A stretch of 49,497 bases of DNA from JBBQNJ01 sp038329845 (GTDB taxonomy: Bacteria; Planctomycetota; Phycisphaerae; Tepidisphaerales; Tepidisphaeraceae): positions 1 to 49,497 of the forward strand of contig JBBQNJ010000031.1 of assembly GCA_038329845.1 (NCBI GenBank), read 5' to 3'. Below the pieces are notes generated by a model. The model worked only from the letters and a program-made list of their open reading frames with translations, was not told where the DNA came from and searched no databases. Position numbers and translations under genes: made by a program. Of the stretch, positions 24,066-31,595 are shown one piece after another (within the stretch, counting starts at the first letter, position 1; every line of letters starts with the position of its first letter).

Positions 24066-26626
24066 TCTTTCCGGGCAAGCCATTGCGTGAGGATGGGAAT
24101 CACGCGGTCTTCCCGCGCGATCCCCCGGGCATTGCCGGTGAGTTCGTGGATTTCCTTAAGCAATTTGTGAGCATCAAGGTCGTACGGATCGACGTACACC
24201 GCCTGGATGGCGTACTGCTCGGCCTCGCCGGCGCGATGCAGATCCCGCAGCAGCCGCGCGATGCGCTTGGCGTAGCGATTGTCCTTCAGCTCGACCTGGT
24301 GAAGGGCGATCAGGTGTTTTAGCGCCAGTTCCGGCTTGTTTATTGTCTTGCTCAGGTATAGTCCCGCCAGCCGCGCGTGCGGTAGCGCATCGACCGGACG
24401 CAGCGTAGCGATCTGTTCCCACACCTCGGCGGCCTGGTCGTATCGCCGTTCGGCGATCAGCTTTTCCCCGCGCTGCTTCAGGCCATTGACCTTCTCGGTT
24501 GTCGGGCCATCGTAGCCCCAACCCGCGACCTGCTTTTCGGTCCACGCGAAAAAGTCATTCGAGAAGTCGGAAAGCGATCGGCCCAGCACTTGGGGGAATA
24601 CGTCCTCCTGCCGCCCGCCCTGGCGGAACAGATCCATCATTTTCAGCAGCGCCTGCTGGCCGTATTTCTCCTGGATGTAGTCGCAAATCCAGAACGATTG
24701 GGCATAGGCGAGTTGGCGGTCGATCGGGCGTTTGGGCCGCACGAAACCCCACGTCAGGCCATCCATCGTGAACAGCTTTTTCTGCTTCACCGCCGAGTAG
24801 AGCATGGGAACCCATTCCCAGCGGATGGGGCTATGTTCCTGGACCACGGCCAGGCCCTCGGTCATCCAGTGGGCAATGCGATTGTCGGTGGCCGAGAGCG
24901 TGACGGTGTGGGTGAACTCGTGGCGCAGCACCTGGGCCCAGTTGAAGGTGCCCATCGTCTGTGCCCCTTTTCGCGGGGAAACCAGCGCGATCACGCGCCC
25001 GGTGCTGGCCCCGACGGTGCCGATCCAGGGCGTGCCGGTGGTGCGGACGGAAAACGCATCGTGGGTGGGAAAAACCTCGATGAGCGTCTTGCGGGCCGGT
25101 TCGTGCTGAAACTCACCGCAGACATCGCGGTAGATGCTCTCGAGATAATCCGCGAAATATTCGGGGATGACCGGGTCTTTCACCGCGTCATACATCACAA
25201 CGAAATGGTCCGTCTCGACGCGCGCGAATTTAGCCATCATGTCGAGCAGGCGAAGATAGTTGGTCGTTCGCAGGTTGAACGGATCGAGGGCATGGGCCGC
25301 GTCAAGCACGCGCTGGGCCTCGTCCTCATCGCCGGACTGGGTGTAAAGCAATCCCAGCCCGTTGCGCGGCGCGGTCCACCACGGGGCGCGCTCGATGGCG
25401 CGTTGGTACATCGCCGCGGCGCGGGGGTATTGGCGCATCGCCCCGAGCTGCTCGGCGACCTCGAAATACGCCTCGGGACTGCGCGGGGCAAAGCGATCCA
25501 CCCGCGCCAGCGCCGATTCAAGATCCGCGTCGCGCAGTTGCAAGGCGTATGTCGCGGCAAGCAACCCCAGAGCCACGCGGTGATCCGGGACTTTGGCCAG
25601 AATTGTCGCTAAGGGCGCTTCGGCGTCCTTGGGCTTGCGCTGAAGCAGCAGGTTGCGGACCTCGAGCAAATCGGCATCGAGGCTGTCGGGATCCACCTGG
25701 CGCAACTGCTCGACCGCCGTATCGGCACCGTCGAAGTTGAACTGCATCAGCGCGATCTGTCCCAGCAACACGATTGTCCGGGCATCATTGGGATTGGACG
25801 CCTTGGCCGCCTTCAGTTCCTTGATCGCTTCGATCGGATTGTCGTGGGAGAGAAAATACTCCGCGGCGGCGACATGGGCCGGATAATACTCCCGATCGAT
25901 CATGTCATAGGCCTTGACGAACATTCCGAGGATGTCGTCGTGGAGCCGGCGATTATCGCGGTAGGCGCTGGTCATCGACGCCCATCGGTCATACGCCCGC
26001 GCAATCAGCACCACGTCTTCGGCCCGCCCGAACAGGCCCCCGACATCTGCCCGCCACCGATCCATAAAACGCTGCGGCTGGGCATCGAACCAGGCATACG
26101 CCGCCAACGCCCCCGCCGGATCGCCGGCGCTATCCAGCGCATCGGCCAGCCAGAAATGGGCGGGGATCGAGTCGGGATGATCGCTTGCCACCCGGCGAAA
26201 CGCCTCGATGGCATCGGGAAGTTTGCCTTGTTCGGCAAGGATGCGCGCCCGCAGAATTCGCGCTGCCGGATCCCCTTGAACCGGCCCGGTGGACAGCGCC
26301 TCGATCGCGGCATCGCGTTGCCCGGTCGCCGCCAGCGCCGTGGACTTGACCAGCGCCAGCGCAACCGGATCGGCATCCGGCTTGACCTTCCGCAATGTCA
26401 ACAGCGCCTGCTTGTATCGCCCATGAAACGCCTGGGCTTTCGCCTGCTCCAAAACCGTGAAATAAGCGGGCGTGACCACTGGCGGAAGCGCCTCGGGCAA
26501 CTGCTGCTCGATCCAGCTCAACGGCGCCGATTCCCGGCGGAAATCAATCCCCCCCGCCGCCGAATGAACCCGCGCGAACGCCATGACTCCGATCGCCGCA
26601 ATCCCGACAAAAAATCGACTAATCAA
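24026..26626 (-). CDS. Exported TPR protein with peptidase-MA (gluzincin) domain
   Basis: 866 residues with a signal peptide (ISRFFVGIAAIGVMAFARVHSA). Residues ~30-460 are TPR units (LVKSTALAATGQRDAAIEAL, AHFWLADALDSAGDPAGALA, LGLLYTQSGDEDEAQRVLDA). Then comes a metallopeptidase domain with the zinc motif VLRHEFTHTVTL near residue 567 and the downstream glutamate in HWMTEGLAVVQEH, as in the peptidase MA family. More TPRs follow to the end. It is probably a periplasmic or surface protease, or a non-proteolytic relative, docking on partners through the TPRs. The C-terminus is GGASGGGGG, read from DNA shared with the convergent gene. Substrate unknown. Confidence 0.85.
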   Translation of the reverse strand: MISRFFVGIAAIGVMAFARVHSAAGGIDFRRESAPLSWIEQQLPEALPPVVTPAYFTVLEQAKAQAFHGRYKQALLTLRKVKPDADPVALALVKSTALAATGQRDAAIEALSTGPVQGDPAARILRARILAEQGKLPDAIEAFRRVASDHPDSIPAHFWLADALDSAGDPAGALAAYAWFDAQPQRFMDRWRADVGGLFGRAEDVVLIARAYDRWASMTSAYRDNRRLHDDILGMFVKAYDMIDREYYPAHVAAAEYFLSHDNPIEAIKELKAAKASNPNDARTIVLLGQIALMQFNFDGADTAVEQLRQVDPDSLDADLLEVRNLLLQRKPKDAEAPLATILAKVPDHRVALGLLAATYALQLRDADLESALARVDRFAPRSPEAYFEVAEQLGAMRQYPRAAAMYQRAIERAPWWTAPRNGLGLLYTQSGDEDEAQRVLDAAHALDPFNLRTTNYLRLLDMMAKFARVETDHFVVMYDAVKDPVIPEYFADYLESIYRDVCGEFQHEPARKTLIEVFPTHDAFSVRTTGTPWIGTVGASTGRVIALVSPRKGAQTMGTFNWAQVLRHEFTHTVTLSATDNRIAHWMTEGLAVVQEHSPIRWEWVPMLYSAVKQKKLFTMDGLTWGFVRPKRPIDRQLAYAQSFWICDYIQEKYGQQALLKMMDLFRQGGRQEDVFPQVLGRSLSDFSNDFFAWTEKQVAGWGYDGPTTEKVNGLKQRGEKLIAERRYDQAAEVWEQIATLRPVDALPHARLAGLYLSKTINKPELALKHLIALHQVELKDNRYAKRIARLLRDLHRAGEAEQYAIQAVYVDPYDLDAHKLLKEIHELTGNARGIAREDRVIPILTQWLARKDQPTGGASGGGGG

Positions 26627-26792
26627 GCTGTCGCCCTCGCAAAAACAGGGTTATGCTAACAGACCAGGCGATTCATTATAGGGTTCACCGACGCCGGAGA
26701 CACAACGCCGCAGCGGACTCGGGATCAAAGTTGTCGCTGTCCGGTATCGCCTTAACACCTGACCTTGGATACGATTGCAGCGGAATCGCACG

Positions 26793-27032
26793 ATGAGACT
26801 TCAAGAGATGATCATTCGGGATCCGGCGCTGTGCGGAGGTCAGCCAGTGTTTCGTGGCACGCGGGTGACGCTCCGCACGGTGATGGCTTCGCTGGCGGAT
26901 GGCGACAGCGTAGATCAGATCGTGGCGAGCTTTCCCACGCTCAGCGAGCAGCAGATCCGCGCCGCGATCGCCTTCGCAGCGGCGTCAGCCCAGGAAGATT
27001 TGCCTTTGCCCGAACTGCCGACCATCGGATGA
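26793..27032 (+). CDS. DUF433 family antitoxin
   Basis: Predicted 79 residues. RDPALCGGQPVFRGTRVTLRTVM and SVDQIVASFPTLSEQQIRAAI are the DUF433 signature, a winged-helix-like protein that usually precedes a DUF5615 (PIN-like) toxin in a type II toxin-antitoxin pair. The ATG at 26793 is preferred; ATG 26775 adds six residues. Its stop overlaps the start of the next frame (ATGA), the usual TA arrangement, but that partner is broken. It therefore appears to be an orphan antitoxin. Confidence 0.85.
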   Translation: MRLQEMIIRDPALCGGQPVFRGTRVTLRTVMASLADGDSVDQIVASFPTLSEQQIRAAIAFAAASAQEDLPLPELPTIG

Positions 27033-27079
27033 AGTTAAAACTCGACGAGAATCTTCCTTCGGAACTGGCTGATTTTCTG
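27029..27079 (+). pseudogene. Stump of a DUF5615 (PIN-like) toxin gene
   Basis: From the ATGA overlap with DUF433 the frame reads MKLKLDENLPSELADFL, the conserved N-terminus of DUF5615 toxins including the first catalytic aspartate (LDEN). After 17 codons the similarity ends; the usual GHDV...DEGL and second acidic motifs are absent. The frame then runs on without meaning into the end of mfd. The rest of the toxin is deleted. The 27080-27187 remainder holds a small duplication (GCTCGGTGCC twice) but no other feature. Confidence 0.75.
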
Positions 27080-27187
27080 AATCCGCGTCTCTCGACGATG
27101 GCTCACCGGCGGTCGCGCGGGGAAGCTTCCGGGTGTCCGCTCGGTGCCGCTCGGTGCCAATCGGCGCTCGGAGTATCTTCCACCCTT

Positions 27188-30100
27188 TCAAGCGCTGACC
27201 CCAATCCGCTTACGGGCGGCCTCGAACTCGGCGTCGGTCAGGATTCCCTGGTCGCGCAGCATTTGAAGGTTTTTCAAGCGCTCATCCTCGCGCGGCCGTG
27301 GAATCGTCGCGGCGGCGGTCTTTCCGGGCTTTTTGTGGTCCACGGGCATCGGGATCATCGTCGCGGCGGTCGCGGCGCGATCGACCGGCGATGTCGCGGC
27401 GGCGGGTGCCGCGGAATCCGCGACCGTCGATGCCGGCGGCGCCGCCGCCGCCGCTTTTTCCCGGTCGTACGCCTGGGTCATCAAATTGCGCAGCACCAAC
27501 AGCAGCGTATCCGGCTCAAGATAGGTCGGCGGCGGACGAAAATAGACAGTCTTGTCATCCACCACACGCAGCGTGCCCGGGGCATTGGCCAAGCCTTTTT
27601 GTGCCGCCGCGGCATCGCGGACGGTCAGCACGACGTCGGGGGGATGCTTGATGATGCTCTCGATCCCGTAATGCCCGGCCAGCAGGCGCACTTCGGTCAA
27701 CGCGAACAGCAGCACCGCCGGGCGGGGAATCTCGCCGAAGGCGTCGATCGCGTCCTGCTGCAAGGCACGCAAGGTCTCGACGCTGTCGCAGCGCGTCAGC
27801 CGGCGGTACATGTCCATGCGCTGTCGGTCGGCGGGGATGTACTGTCTGGGCAGGAATGCGTTCAGCCCGATTTCCACATGCGCCTCGGGACGACGCGGAC
27901 TCGGCTCTTCCTTCAATTGCCGGCATGCTTCCTCGAGAAGCTGGCAGTACATCTCGTACCCTACCGCCGCGATGTGCCCGGACTGCTCGGGGCCTAAAAT
28001 GTTCCCCGCGCCGCGGATTTCAAGGTCGCGCATGGCGATCTTGAACCCCGCGCCCAAGTGTGAGTATTCCTCGATCGCCTTGAGGCGTTTGGCCGCCACC
28101 GGCGTGACCGGCCGGTCGGGCGGGAGAATCAAGTAGCAGTAGGCGCGGTGCTTCCATCGCCCGACTCGCCCGCGAAGCTGGTGCAGCTCACTCAGCCCGA
28201 AGCGATCGGCATTGTTGATGATGATCGTGTTGGAATTGGGGATGTCCAACCCGGATTCGATGATCGTGGTGCAGACCAGGATGTCGGCCTCGTGGCGGAT
28301 GAACTGGAGCATCACCCGCTCGAGTTCGTGTTCACGCATCTGTCCGTGGCCGATGATGATCCGTGCGTCGGGGACCATCTGCTGCACCTCGTCGGCGACT
28401 TCCTGGATATTATGAACGCGATTGTGGACGAAATAGACCTGCCCATCACGACTAAGCTCGCGCAGGATCGCCTGCTTGAGCCGGTTACTGTCCCAGGCCA
28501 TCACCTCCGTGACCACGCTTCGCCGATCCTGCGGCGCGGTGGTCAGCGAAGAAATGTCGCGCAGGCCCAACATGCTCATGTGCAACGTTCGCGGGATAGG
28601 CGTGGCCGACATCGTCAGCACGTCCACCTCGTTGCGCATCGTTTTCAGCCGCTCTTTGTGCGTTACGCCGAAGCGCTGTTCCTCGTCCACGATCACCAGG
28701 CCTAAATCGGTGAACTTCACATCCTTGCTGATCAACCGGTGCGTGCCGATCAGAATATCCACCTCGCCGGCGGCGAGTTTGGCGATGATCTTCTTCTGCT
28801 CACCGCCGGTTTTGAATCGCGAGATCGACTCGATGGTGATCGGGTAGTTGACCATCCGTTCGCGGAACGAGCGATCATGCTGCTCAGCCAGCACCGTGGT
28901 CGGGACCAGCACCGCAACCTGCTTGCCGTATTCGGCGGCCTTGAACGCCGCCCGCATCGCCAGCTCGGTCTTGCCGTACCCGACATCCCCGCACAGCAGC
29001 CGATCCATCGGGCGTGGCCTGGACATGTCCTGCTTGATTTCCTCGGCCGAAGTCACCTGATCGGCCGTCGGCTCGTAGGGGAACTCGGCCTCGAACTCCT
29101 TCTGCCACTCGCTGTCGGGCGGATAGGCCACCCCCTGCTGCGCCGCCCGCGCCGCCTGCACCTGCAACAGTTCGGCGGCCATGTCCATCACCGCCTCGGA
29201 CACCTTGGCCTTCTGCTTTTCCCATGCCCCCGACCCCAGCCGCGAAAGCTGGGGATGACCATGAAAACCGCCGACGTACTTCTGGATCAGGTTGATCCGC
29301 GCCGCCGGCACATGCAGCGCGGCGTTGTCGGCGAAGCGCAGGGTGAGGTATTCCTCGCTCTTGCCCTCCTTGGCCAGCGTCTGAATCCCCGTGAATTTGG
29401 CGATCCCATGCGCCACGTGGACGACGTAATCGCCGACCTTCAGATCGAGAAACGAATCGACCGGACGCGACGCGATGACCTTCCGGGGCCGCCGCCGCAT
29501 CTCGTAGCGGTGGAACAGCTCATGGTGTCCGAACAGCGCCAACGGCCGCTCGGACCGGCGGGCGGCTTGGTCCTCGAGGCTGGGATCCCAGACAAACCCG
29601 CGATGCAAATACCCCATTGCGATGTCGATACGGGGGCGGGCGCCGGGGACATCCTGGTCGAGCAATTCGCCGAACCGCTGCGCCTCGGCCGGCTTGTCGC
29701 AGAAAACCGTTACATCGTGCGTTTCCGTCAGTTCAGCCAGTTCCTTGATCGCCTTCTTCGCCTCAGTCTCGAATCGCTGAAGCGACCCGATGGGCAGATG
29801 GACATGCTCAATCGCCCCGCCGCCCAGAAGCGACGCGGCACCCTGGTCGAACTGGCTCAACTCCAGCACGGTGTACTGCCCCGCGAGTCTCAAGATCGCC
29901 GCCAGCGGATACATTCCGCGCACATCGGGCAGACGCTCGAGGTAGCTCTTGGCCTGTTCGGCGATCTCCAGCGGCGAGAAAAGAACGACCACCGTGTCGT
30001 CGGGCAGATAGTTGAAGAAATGGGTCGAATCCCCCGAATCCAACTCACCTTTCAGATCTAGCGCCTGAACCTCGTCCAATGCCGTCTGCGACCCGAGCGT

Positions 30101-30787
30101 CGCTAAGTCGAACTGCTTGATCGACTCGACCTGGTCGTCGAAAAAATCGATCCGGACGGTCATGCCGACCTGTTCGCCGGCCTTGGCATGTTCGCCGGGG
30201 AGATAAATGTCGATGATCCCACCGCGCACGGCGAAATCGCCGGGAACCTCGACCTGCTCCAGCCGGCTGTAACCATGTTCGCTCAGCCAGACGATCAGTT
30301 TCTCCGGCTCGAGCTGCTCGCCGGTACGAATGGTCCGGACGAACTGGCTCAACTGTTGACGGGCCGGGACGGCTTGGATCAACGCCTGAATCGGCGCTAC
30401 CAGGCTCAGTGGAGGCGATTGGCGGTTCGCGCCGCCGCGTTCGACCGACGCCAGTCGCGCGATCAGTTGTAGGCGGGCGGATACCAGCTCTTCGGACACC
30501 TTTCCCAGGCCGCCGGAAAGCTCGAGCGCCGGCACGACCTCGGGGCGATGGCCGTGAAACAACTCCATATCGTCGGCCAGGTCATCGGCCTCGTCCACAT
30601 GCCCGCAGATCACCAGCACCCCGCGGCCCAGTTCGCGTTCGACGGACGCGGTGACGGCGGCGATGCTCGATCCCCACAATCCCGACGCCGACGCGGCACG
30701 GGATTCGCGCAGCTTCCAGACCAATTCTTTCAACGGACGCGCAGCGAGAAGCCGCCCGATCGCCTCGGGCGCGGGTCGTGATTCCAT
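27188..30787 (-). CDS. mfd: Transcription-repair coupling factor Mfd with C-terminal SHOCT-like tail
   Basis: Predicted 1199-residue DNA translocase that removes stalled RNA polymerase and recruits UvrA. UvrB-like N-terminal modules are followed by the RNA-polymerase-interacting CarD-like domain (KVGDYVVHVAHGIAKFTG, ~450), the helicase core with Walker A GDVGYGKTE (~600) and DEEQ box VIVDEEQRFGV (~700), motifs SATPIPRTLHMS, QLRGRVGR, and the TRCF domain (HVEIGLNAFLPRQYIPADR, ~980). Beyond it an Ala/Pro-rich linker leads to DERLKNLQMLRDQGILTDAE and FEAARKRIG, a SHOCT-like hairpin not normally found in Mfd. The ATG at 30787 follows GGGCGGA; in-frame ATGs at 30799 and 30820 exist. It converges on the toxin stump. 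Confidence 0.96.
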   Translation of the reverse strand: MESRPAPEAIGRLLAARPLKELVWKLRESRAASASGLWGSSIAAVTASVERELGRGVLVICGHVDEADDLADDMELFHGHRPEVVPALELSGGLGKVSEELVSARLQLIARLASVERGGANRQSPPLSLVAPIQALIQAVPARQQLSQFVRTIRTGEQLEPEKLIVWLSEHGYSRLEQVEVPGDFAVRGGIIDIYLPGEHAKAGEQVGMTVRIDFFDDQVESIKQFDLATLGSQTALDEVQALDLKGELDSGDSTHFFNYLPDDTVVVLFSPLEIAEQAKSYLERLPDVRGMYPLAAILRLAGQYTVLELSQFDQGAASLLGGGAIEHVHLPIGSLQRFETEAKKAIKELAELTETHDVTVFCDKPAEAQRFGELLDQDVPGARPRIDIAMGYLHRGFVWDPSLEDQAARRSERPLALFGHHELFHRYEMRRRPRKVIASRPVDSFLDLKVGDYVVHVAHGIAKFTGIQTLAKEGKSEEYLTLRFADNAALHVPAARINLIQKYVGGFHGHPQLSRLGSGAWEKQKAKVSEAVMDMAAELLQVQAARAAQQGVAYPPDSEWQKEFEAEFPYEPTADQVTSAEEIKQDMSRPRPMDRLLCGDVGYGKTELAMRAAFKAAEYGKQVAVLVPTTVLAEQHDRSFRERMVNYPITIESISRFKTGGEQKKIIAKLAAGEVDILIGTHRLISKDVKFTDLGLVIVDEEQRFGVTHKERLKTMRNEVDVLTMSATPIPRTLHMSMLGLRDISSLTTAPQDRRSVVTEVMAWDSNRLKQAILRELSRDGQVYFVHNRVHNIQEVADEVQQMVPDARIIIGHGQMREHELERVMLQFIRHEADILVCTTIIESGLDIPNSNTIIINNADRFGLSELHQLRGRVGRWKHRAYCYLILPPDRPVTPVAAKRLKAIEEYSHLGAGFKIAMRDLEIRGAGNILGPEQSGHIAAVGYEMYCQLLEEACRQLKEEPSPRRPEAHVEIGLNAFLPRQYIPADRQRMDMYRRLTRCDSVETLRALQQDAIDAFGEIPRPAVLLFALTEVRLLAGHYGIESIIKHPPDVVLTVRDAAAAQKGLANAPGTLRVVDDKTVYFRPPPTYLEPDTLLLVLRNLMTQAYDREKAAAAAPPASTVADSAAPAAATSPVDRAATAATMIPMPVDHKKPGKTAAATIPRPREDERLKNLQMLRDQGILTDAEFEAARKRIGVSA

Positions 30788-30852
30788 GATTCCGCCCATG
30801 GTAGCGCGGCGCCGATCCATCGTAAAGCGCGAAACCGAGAAACGTGGACAAC

Positions 30853-30961
30853 GGGAACATCCAGAATATTCGGTCCAGGCCGCTTCGGCGCCGGACGGGT
30901 CTGCACAGCGAGCGATCCTTCCCTCCCGCGGCGCCGCTGAGGGAACATTCTGGATGTCCCC
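30853..30961. repeat. REP-like inverted repeat, ACATCCAGAAT family, copy 1
   Basis: Left arm GGGAACATCCAGAATATTC (30853-30871) matches the reverse complement of the right arm GGGAACATTCTGGATGTCCC (30941-30960) with two mismatches. About 70 GC-rich bases lie between, and each arm is itself an imperfect palindrome. The right arm recurs almost unchanged at 48247-48272. It fills the divergent space between mfd and the PEGA lipoprotein gene and may carry or disturb their promoters. Confidence 0.85.
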
Positions 30962-31030
30962 TTCGCCTTGGGGCGGTTGTGTCGCAACGCGCGGGCGCTA
31001 TACTCGGGGATCGGCTTCAAGGGAGTAGGG

Positions 31031-31501
31031 ATGATCCGAATCGGCATGTTTTATTCGGCGCTGGTGTTGTTGGCGAGCGCTGGCTGCGTCGAGCAGGTGA
31101 TGACGATCCGCAGCGATCCGCCGGGGGCGCTGGTGTCGCTGAACGGCCAGGAGGTCGGGCGCACGCCGATGACCCGCGATTTCGTCTGGTACAGCAACTA
31201 CGACGTGACACTGCGAAAAGAAGGGTATCAGACCCTTAAAACCAGCGCCAAGGTCTACGCGCCGATCTGGCAGTGGATTCCACTGGACCTGGTTTTTGAG
31301 ATCCTTCCGGTGCGACTGCGCGACACGCATGAGCTGGCATTCGCGCTGAAGCCCGAGGCCCTCAGCGAATCGGAGCCGGCGGCGATTCTCGCCCGGGCCG
31401 AGCAGGCCAAGGCCCTGCTTCGATCCAGCGACCACACCCGGCGTCCGGCCGCTCGCGCGGGGGCGGGGGCGGGGGCGACGACACGCCCCGCCGCGCCTTG
31501 A
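31031..31501 (+). CDS. PEGA-domain lipoprotein
   Basis: 156 residues. The ATG at 31031 follows GGAGTAGGG, a good ribosome-binding site, and opens a lipoprotein signal (MIRIGMFYSALVLLASAGC) with the lipid-bearing cysteine at residue 19. Next is a PEGA domain: IRSDPPGALVSLNGQEVGRT followed by DFVWYSNYDVTLRKEGYQTL. A hydrophobic stretch IWQWIPLDLVFEILP and an Ala/Arg/Gly-rich disordered end follow. PEGA domains occur on cell-surface and sensor proteins and are thought to bind wall or surface glycans. It converges on dsbD across the 72-bp duplication; its stop codon lies inside one repeat copy. Confidence 0.85.
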   Translation: MIRIGMFYSALVLLASAGCVEQVMTIRSDPPGALVSLNGQEVGRTPMTRDFVWYSNYDVTLRKEGYQTLKTSAKVYAPIWQWIPLDLVFEILPVRLRDTHELAFALKPEALSESEPAAILARAEQAKALLRSSDHTRRPAARAGAGAGATTRPAAP

Positions 31502-31595
31502 GTCGGATCAGTCGGGCTGGAACACGGTCGGCGGGTGTTTGAAGACCAATTTTTCGTCGCCGCCGCGCTTTGAGTCGGATCAATCGGGCTGAAAC
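31491..31595. repeat. 72-bp in-frame duplication at the dsbD 3' end
   Basis: CCGCGCCTTGAGTCGGATCA and 13 more bases (31491-31523) recur at 31563-31595 with three mismatches, exactly 72 bp apart. Read on the dsbD strand, each copy encodes FQPD followed by TGA. After the dsbD stop the frame stays open for 23 more codons (SDSKRGGDEKLVFKHPPT then VFQPD) to a second TGA at 31508-31510. The outer copy also provides the stop region of the convergent PEGA gene. Confidence 0.85.

Noticed and set aside
26765..27997. 410-codon plus-strand frame containing the DUF5615 start
   Set aside because: Only MKLKLDENLPSELADFL is toxin-like. The part before is out of frame with DUF433 and the rest is antisense to mfd, so it is not one gene.
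28739..30061. Plus-strand frame of 440 codons opposite mfd
   Set aside because: It lies wholly antisense to the helicase and CarD-like parts of mfd and has no domain of its own.
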